Assembly (NCBI RefSeq): GCF_000812965.1
Contig: NZ_JSYN01000002.1
Coordinates: 1-64,000 of the forward strand
Source of the DNA: Pedobacter kyungheensis
GTDB taxonomy: Bacteria; Bacteroidota; Bacteroidia; Sphingobacteriales; Sphingobacteriaceae
Length of the DNA stretch: 64,000 nucleotides
Direction of reading: 5' to 3'
Positions 60,301-64,000 of this stretch are shown here, piece after piece; the stretch's first letter is position 1, and each line of letters begins with the position of its first letter. The translations under genes and the position numbers were made by a program. The notes below the pieces were generated by a model. That model was given only the letters and a program-made list of their open reading frames with translations, did no database searches and was not told the DNA's origin.

Positions 60301-61355
60301 CCACCAACTTCGCGGCCACCCATGGCATTGGGTTGTCCGGTTAATGAAAACGGACCGCTGCCGGGTTTGCCGATGTGACCGGTAATGAGGTTAAGGTTAA
60401 TTAAGGAAAGGTTTTTATTGGTGCCCACCACGCTCTGGTTAAGTCCCATTGTCCACATCGTAATAAAACCTTTTGTGTTGCCAATATAACTGGCTGCTAA
60501 GCGAATATCACTTTCTTCAATTCCGCAAATGGCAGCGGCATCGGCGATTGAAGTTTCAAAAACGGTTTCGTGGTATTTTTCGTACCCATTGGTGCTGTTG
60601 ATAATAAAGTCTGCATCAACCTTCCCGTCTTCAATCAGGCAGCGGCCAATGGCGTGGTGCAGGGTAATATCCGTTCCGGGATTTAGCTGTAAATGGACAT
60701 CTGCTAAGGAACAGGTTTGTGTTTTACGTGGATCGCTGACAATGATTTTTAAGTCGGGGTTGTTTTGTTTTGCGGCTTCAACCCGGCGCCACAGGATGGG
60801 GTGGCACCATGCCGGGTTTGCGCCTGCAACAAAAATGCAATCGGCAATTTCAATATCATCGTAGCTAATGGGCACAGTATCCTCGCCCAGGCTCATTTTA
60901 TAACCAACAACCGCACTGCTCATACATAAGCGGCTGTTGGTATCGATGTTATTACTACCGATAAAACCTTTTATTAATTTATTTACTACATAATATTCTT
61001 CTGTTAAGCATTGTCCGCTGGCGTAAAAGGCAACACTATCGGGGCCATGTTTTTTAATAAGTGCTTTAAATACGGCTGCAGTTCTATCCAGAGCAGTATC
61101 CCAGCTTACCCGTTGTAAGGGCATGTTTTTGTTGTAACGCATTTCGGGATAAAGCAAGCGATCGCTCTTATCGTTTACAGTATAATGCAGGTTCATCCCT
61201 TTGCTGCACAACATGCCCTTATTTACGGGGTGGTTTTTGTCACCTTCAACCGTAATTCTTTCATGGATATCTTTATTTACCACAATACCACAACCCACTC
61301 CACAATAGCAGCAAGTTGTAGTATTGGTCGACGATATGTTTGTTTCGTTATTCAA
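57294..61355 (-). CDS. nasA: Assimilatory nitrate reductase fusion: NasA + NirB-like flavoprotein + BFD + nitrate reductase-associated domain
   Basis: A 1353-residue cytosolic chain with four modules. Residues 1 to about 690 are the molybdopterin NasA, with a [4Fe-4S] motif CCYCGVGCGIVV..MLCSKG at the N-terminus and the dinucleotide-binding end (GVVFMPMHWG). About 710-1110 is an FAD/NAD(P)H oxidoreductase of the NirB type (IIVIGAGAGACGFV, VIVGGGLLGIELATSL). About 1113-1165 is BFD [2Fe-2S] (CSCNN..GCGSCRPEV). About 1203-1353 matches the separate nitrate reductase-associated protein (EEDFIEANVRCIPM..RFALLKLCRPGHENKNF). It probably draws electrons from NAD(P)H directly. It follows narK by 37 bases. 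Confidence 0.93.
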   Translation of the reverse strand: MNNETNISSTNTTTCCYCGVGCGIVVNKDIHERITVEGDKNHPVNKGMLCSKGMNLHYTVNDKSDRLLYPEMRYNKNMPLQRVSWDTALDRTAAVFKALIKKHGPDSVAFYASGQCLTEEYYVVNKLIKGFIGSNNIDTNSRLCMSSAVVGYKMSLGEDTVPISYDDIEIADCIFVAGANPAWCHPILWRRVEAAKQNNPDLKIIVSDPRKTQTCSLADVHLQLNPGTDITLHHAIGRCLIEDGKVDADFIINSTNGYEKYHETVFETSIADAAAICGIEESDIRLAASYIGNTKGFITMWTMGLNQSVVGTNKNLSLINLNLITGHIGKPGSGPFSLTGQPNAMGGREVGGLSNLLPAHRNLANENHRNEVEKFWQIPLGTIQAKPGLTATEMFDELNSGKLKAVWILCTNPLISLPDVRIAEAGLKNARFVVVQDISNKVETLKYADVVLPAAAWAEKEGTMTNAGRYIAYLSKITEAPGEALPDSEIICRFAQKMGYHGFDFKNAAAIYDEHAALTEGTNIDIGGLNYEILKEKRAVQWPYPKNKNSAGTARLFTDHQFYTPDKRANIVAVSHINQSEALSPEYPLILTTGRIRDQWHTRSKTGKVNKLNQHISESFLEINPVDAESRNIKDNDIIEVQSSRGNVRVKAKYSTDIKSGVVFMPMHWGLILKSDLNRVNNLTNNLVDPLSKEPDFKFTAVEVKLYEKARQKIIVIGAGAGACGFVKSYRSLNTTDDIEIFSKENFPFYNRVLLPDYIIGTLPWHNLIKMSDSEEEDYRIKLHRGLSIEKINKADKTVVDSNGKTHHYDVLLLATGSRAFVLKDLPKLDGIFTMRSRTDADNFKKHITQTNGKVVIVGGGLLGIELATSLAETGSKVAIIQRISRLMGRQLDALGSQLLHEELISKGIEIFYNDEIDRVIGEKSITGVRLKSGLMLECESFVTAIGTVPNIELIKEAGITCKRGVVVDEYLRTNEADIFAIGEIAEFKGQMYGITAAAEQQAEIVARFLCGDIAKYYQGSLLMNILKMHSLELCSLGLAEIPNNDPTYEEIVFIDKAKRYYKKCIVHNDKLVGAVLIGDKGEFLEFRNLIENKMELSEKRLQLLRSDKTTEPIIGRTVCSCNNVGEGNLINKIKDGCKDHLQLCQLTGAGMGCGSCRPEVKAILDSFVNVLKTESKAALSEQIKPKTMMKATPGPSEFINVKGIEYFKFEEDFIEANVRCIPMIVRFKMDAAGIKLKLAEWSKFHPEERVQLALLPVSTQEEINKYHQFLISLIAKYTGNQATTLAIDPIPDWANLNQIPAMLQEKLAELNLQLSISQWRKITNIQRFALLKLCRPGHENKNFPKAFIEFGF

Positions 61356-61392
61356 ATGATAAACAAGGTTATAGGTATTACTGATTGTATTT

Positions 61393-62760
61393 TTATTTGC
61401 CGGTACTCAGTACAAGCTCATCGACTTTTACAGTTTTCTGTGCCATCAATGTTCTGAAAATGAATACAGCAATACCAATAGCTAAAATGACGAAACCAAG
61501 CAGGGTAAAGGCGTTGGTGTAGTCAATCAGATCTTTGTGTACGTTTACACCGTTTTCAATGATGTTTTTTGATGCATGGCCGGCTTTTGCCTTAAACATG
61601 AAAGCAATTAACATGGCGCCGATATTTCCGCCAGCACCAACAATCCCGGCTACACTGCCTACTGCAAGCGGGTTGATAAACGGAACCAGGCTGTAGGTGG
61701 CACCATTTGCCATTTTTAGGCTCAGACCAAATACAAACATCATGAAGATAGCCGTGCCGATATTACCCGATTTGGCAAACCAGATTAATCCGATACCTTC
61801 TACGAGTAATAATATGGCCAGTAGCAATGTTTTACCATCAAAACCCCAGGTTTTGCCAATCTTATCGGCAACGATTCCGCCAAGGGGGCGGGCAAAAATG
61901 TTAATCCAGCCAAAAATACCTGCAACCATGCCTGCTACAGCTATTGTTGCACCAAATGAATCGGTGAAAAATATAGGTGCAAAATTGTCGACCGTAATTT
62001 CTACACCGAAACAAGCTGCATAGGCAATGGTTAAAATCCAGGTACGGTAATCTTTTGCGGCAATTAAGAATGTGTTTTCCGTACTTTTTACATTCTCGTC
62101 TTTAATGTTTTTAAAATCTCCCTGCGGGCTATCGAGCGTGTAACGGTTATAGAGGAAAGCGCAAATTAAAAGCATTACCCCCGGGAAAATCATGGCATAA
62201 CGCCAGCTGTCTTCGGTGCTGCAAAAGCCTAAAGCGGTAAAAGCAGAAGCAATTAATGGCATAAATAAATTGGCCGCACCACCACCTGCATTGCCAAAAC
62301 CTCCGGCTGTAGCATTGGCAGTTCCTTTAATGTTTGGTGCAAACATAATAGAGGTGTGGAATTGGGTAATTACAAATGATGCGCCGATTACGCCAATAGC
62401 CAGGCGGAAAAGCAAGAAAGAGGTGTAAGATTGGCTGGTACCAATTAACAATACCGGGATGGCGCAAAGCACCAGTAGCCAGGTATAAATAAGTTTTGGA
62501 CCAAATTTATCAATCAGTCTTCCGATTAACAGGCGGGCAATAATGGTGGCCGATACCGATGCAATCTGGATATTGCCAACCTGATCTTTGGTTAAGTGTA
62601 ATTGCTCGCGGGCGATTTTCATGAGTGGCGCCATTCCGAACCAGGCAAAAAAGCAAAAGAAAAAAGTAAGCCAGGTAATGTGGAAGGTTTTCATCTGTAC
62701 GCCTTTAAGCGAAAAGATGTTCAGTTTATCTAAAGGTTTGGGGCTAAGGTTAGTTGTCAT
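61393..62760 (-). CDS. narK: Nitrate/nitrite MFS transporter, NarK/NasA family
   Basis: A 455-residue inner-membrane protein with 12 helices. Family hallmarks are FAWFGMAPLMKIAREQLHL at the start, LLIGRLIDKFGPK, and the glycine-rich nitrate signatures ATAGGFGNAGGGAANLFMP and GSVAGIVGAGGNIGAML. It imports nitrate, and possibly exports nitrite. It lies between the nirD-side genes and the NasA fusion in one minus-strand run. Confidence 0.93.
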   Translation of the reverse strand: MTTNLSPKPLDKLNIFSLKGVQMKTFHITWLTFFFCFFAWFGMAPLMKIAREQLHLTKDQVGNIQIASVSATIIARLLIGRLIDKFGPKLIYTWLLVLCAIPVLLIGTSQSYTSFLLFRLAIGVIGASFVITQFHTSIMFAPNIKGTANATAGGFGNAGGGAANLFMPLIASAFTALGFCSTEDSWRYAMIFPGVMLLICAFLYNRYTLDSPQGDFKNIKDENVKSTENTFLIAAKDYRTWILTIAYAACFGVEITVDNFAPIFFTDSFGATIAVAGMVAGIFGWINIFARPLGGIVADKIGKTWGFDGKTLLLAILLLVEGIGLIWFAKSGNIGTAIFMMFVFGLSLKMANGATYSLVPFINPLAVGSVAGIVGAGGNIGAMLIAFMFKAKAGHASKNIIENGVNVHKDLIDYTNAFTLLGFVILAIGIAVFIFRTLMAQKTVKVDELVLSTGK

Positions 62761-62797
62761 GATGTTCAGTTTAGCGTGGTCAATTCAATACTTCGGG

Positions 62798-63193
62798 TTA
62801 AAATTTATAGCCAAGTCCAAAACCCGGGTTCCATTCGCCATTTTTTGTGGCTGTTTTGGCGTTATAATATAATGGTACCTGAACAGCAAGATGACGGAAA
62901 GCTGCTGTTAAGCCGAAACCGAGGTTAGGGGTTAGTGCCGAGTTTTTGGTAGCGCCAGCGGCAACCTTATCTTCCTTGATTCTTAAACTGGGAAGCATCC
63001 CGAGTAAAACTGTGTATGGTTTTTTGCTGAACTTAATGCAGGGCCCTGTACAATTGATAAAAGCGCCATGATCAACGTATCCGGCAGTTAAAATGCCTTC
63101 AAATAAAACGACTTTAGTTTGTGCTTTGGCTGAAAAAAAGAACATAGTGAGTACCAGGCAGCTTGTAAAAGCTACACGATTATTAAATTTCAT
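62798..63193 (-). CDS. Small outer-membrane beta-barrel-like protein in the nitrate cluster
   Basis: A 131-residue exported protein (leader ending SAKAQ). The mature chain alternates hydrophobic residues and ends PGFGLGYKF with a terminal phenylalanine, the mark of outer-membrane barrel proteins, though it is short for a complete barrel. Two cysteines (INCTGPCIKF) may form a disulfide. No family is recognised. Its place between nirD and narK suggests a role in nitrate passage or a linked stress. Confidence 0.6.
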   Translation of the reverse strand: MKFNNRVAFTSCLVLTMFFFSAKAQTKVVLFEGILTAGYVDHGAFINCTGPCIKFSKKPYTVLLGMLPSLRIKEDKVAAGATKNSALTPNLGFGLTAAFRHLAVQVPLYYNAKTATKNGEWNPGFGLGYKF

Positions 63194-63243
63194 GTTGGTT
63201 TGGTTTGAGTTTAAATTAGGTTGTTTTCTCTTAATGGGTTAGT

Positions 63244-63594
63244 TTAAGATTTTGGGACCGTTCCCACGTAAACTGTTCCGTTTTCTACTTTAACAGGGTA
63301 TGTTTTAATGGCGCATTCGTCGCCGCTTAAGCATTCACCGGTGTTTAACGAAAACGTTTTTTTATGAAAAGGGCAGGCTACCTTAGGTTCGTCGGTAATT
63401 GAGCCAATCATTCCACGGCTTAATGCCATTTGTTTTTTGTGCGGGCACTCATTTTGTGTGGCGTACCACTCATTTCTTCTGGTAAAATAGAATAACGCAA
63501 TTTGCTCTTCACCGTGTTTTACACATACCCCTCCATTTTCTACTGCGTCTTCAACACGACATGCGGCTAACCAGTTGTTTGTTGATTCTGTCAT
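63244..63594 (-). CDS. nirD: Nitrite reductase small subunit NirD (Rieske-like)
   Basis: A 116-residue protein of the NirD family. Rieske ligands appear as ECPHKKQMALSRG and VACPFHKKTFSLNTGECL (C-x-H and C-x2-H). The gene lies between nirB and the barrel protein, 43 bases after nirB. It partners NirB in reducing nitrite to ammonium using NAD(P)H. Confidence 0.92.
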   Translation of the reverse strand: MTESTNNWLAACRVEDAVENGGVCVKHGEEQIALFYFTRRNEWYATQNECPHKKQMALSRGMIGSITDEPKVACPFHKKTFSLNTGECLSGDECAIKTYPVKVENGTVYVGTVPKS

Positions 63595-63637
63595 AAGATT
63601 AAGTTTAAATTGAAAATTGTTGGTTAATTATATTTGG

Positions 63638-64000
63638 TTAGACTATTTTCCATTCAGCGGTTCTTTTTTGTCCGCGCATTTCTACAAATTCGATCGAAGG
63701 ATCTTTCTCTTCGGGCGCATTAACAAAATGAGAGAAGCGTTTTCTGATCGCCGGGTTCTCTACTGCTTCTTTCCATTCGCATTTGTATGAGCTGATCAGT
63801 TTTTCTATTTCATGCTCCCATTGTTTGGCCATGCCTAAGCTATCGTTAACAATTACATTCCGCAGGTAATCGATACCGCCTTCCATTTTATTTAACCAGG
63901 TTGCGGTTCTGGTCAATGGATCGGCTGTGCGGATATAGAACATCAGGAACCTATCAATGTATTTAATGCAGGTTTCGCTATCTAAATCGGTTGCCAGCAG
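63638..64000 (-). CDS. nirB: Nitrite reductase large subunit NirB, C-terminal part (truncated by the window)
   Basis: The frame stays open to the window end; 120 residues of the C-terminus are visible. ETCIKYIDRFLMFYIRTADP, followed by LTRTATWLNKMEGGIDYL and a VIVNDSLG segment, is the family pattern of the end of NirB. The catalytic siroheme and iron-sulfur domains lie beyond the window. An internal ATG at 63943 is not the start. It is the first visible gene of the nitrate/nitrite run. Confidence 0.9.
   Translation of the reverse strand: MLATDLDSETCIKYIDRFLMFYIRTADPLTRTATWLNKMEGGIDYLRNVIVNDSLGMAKQWEHEIEKLISSYKCEWKEAVENPAIRKRFSHFVNAPEEKDPSIEFVEMRGQKRTAEWKIV

Noticed and set aside
1..64000. 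tRNA and rRNA genes
   Set aside because: No T-loop-like GGTTCGAATCC blocks paired with acceptor stems, and no rRNA landmarks, were found by reading. A covariance search (tRNAscan-SE) would be decisive.

Overview
The window looks like a chromosomal stretch from a Bacteroidota soil or water bacterium, most likely Pedobacter or a close relative in the Sphingobacteriaceae. The reasons are AT-rich intergenic DNA with weak ribosome binding sites, many SPI/SPII-exported proteins, a 7TM-DISM receptor ending in a LuxR-like helix-turn-helix, DUF4142 and DUF6965 proteins, TMEM220, and dispersed repeats bounded by CGTCATTTCGA or GTCATTGCGAG. No rRNA, tRNA, CRISPR array or intact insertion sequence was seen.

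Layout: 256-1056 is methionine aminopeptidase. 1472-9816 is a run of exported proteins: two small ones, two lipoprotein metallopeptidases (a metzincin-like enzyme with a crystallin-like tail and an M60 enzyme), then alpha-L-fucosidase, beta-hexosaminidase and a second alpha-L-fucosidase. Together they look like a glycoprotein (mucin-like) degradation locus without SusC/SusD. 9817-11256 is repeat-rich: a 21-nt periodic array and two copies of a 64-bp hairpin repeat. 11257-16190 holds a HAD hydrolase, a tandem-duplicated lipoprotein pair, an esterase, a GDSL hydrolase and small proteins. 16667-21166 pairs a large propeller/HEAT/cytochrome c protein with a heparinase II/III-like lyase. 21378-23074 is cysE-cysM. 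23115-25955 holds signalling genes, including a probable domesticated IS3 OrfA-type protein.

26172-32460 is accessory in character: a GHKL ATPase, a GDSL hydrolase whose 3' end is repeated on the far side of an AT-rich two-gene cassette (HAD plus ParB-like), an XRE regulator, a second 21-nt array encoding FNKAGAV heptads, an Abi-alpha (DUF4393) gene and a duplicated-domain coiled-coil protein. 32722-38968 is a 5-oxoprolinase operon (pxpB-pxpC-pxpA) with an NRAMP-like transporter lacking the metal-ligand motif and an M1 aminopeptidase.

39473-46585 reads as an ergothioneine locus: flavin disulfide oxidoreductase, EgtV-like ATPase, EgtU-like fused permease/binding protein, EgtB and EgtD on the plus strand, with a convergent class V PLP enzyme that is a candidate EgtE. 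46693-55792 holds DinB and VOC proteins, ackA-pta, small proteins, a CoiA-like protein, a stand-alone receiver, DUF4142, an FNR-type regulator with four candidate Fe-S cysteines, and mobA. 55805-64000 (minus strand, running off the window) is an assimilatory nitrate cluster in the order nirB-nirD-barrel protein-narK-NasA fusion-rubredoxin protein. The catalytic NasA, an NirB-like flavoprotein, a BFD [2Fe-2S] domain and the nitrate reductase-associated protein are fused in one 1353-residue chain.

The most interesting items are the two 21-nt periodic arrays, the cassette with the rebuilt gene end, the combined ergothioneine synthesis/uptake locus, and the four-module nitrate reductase. All assignments come from reading the sequence; no database search was run.
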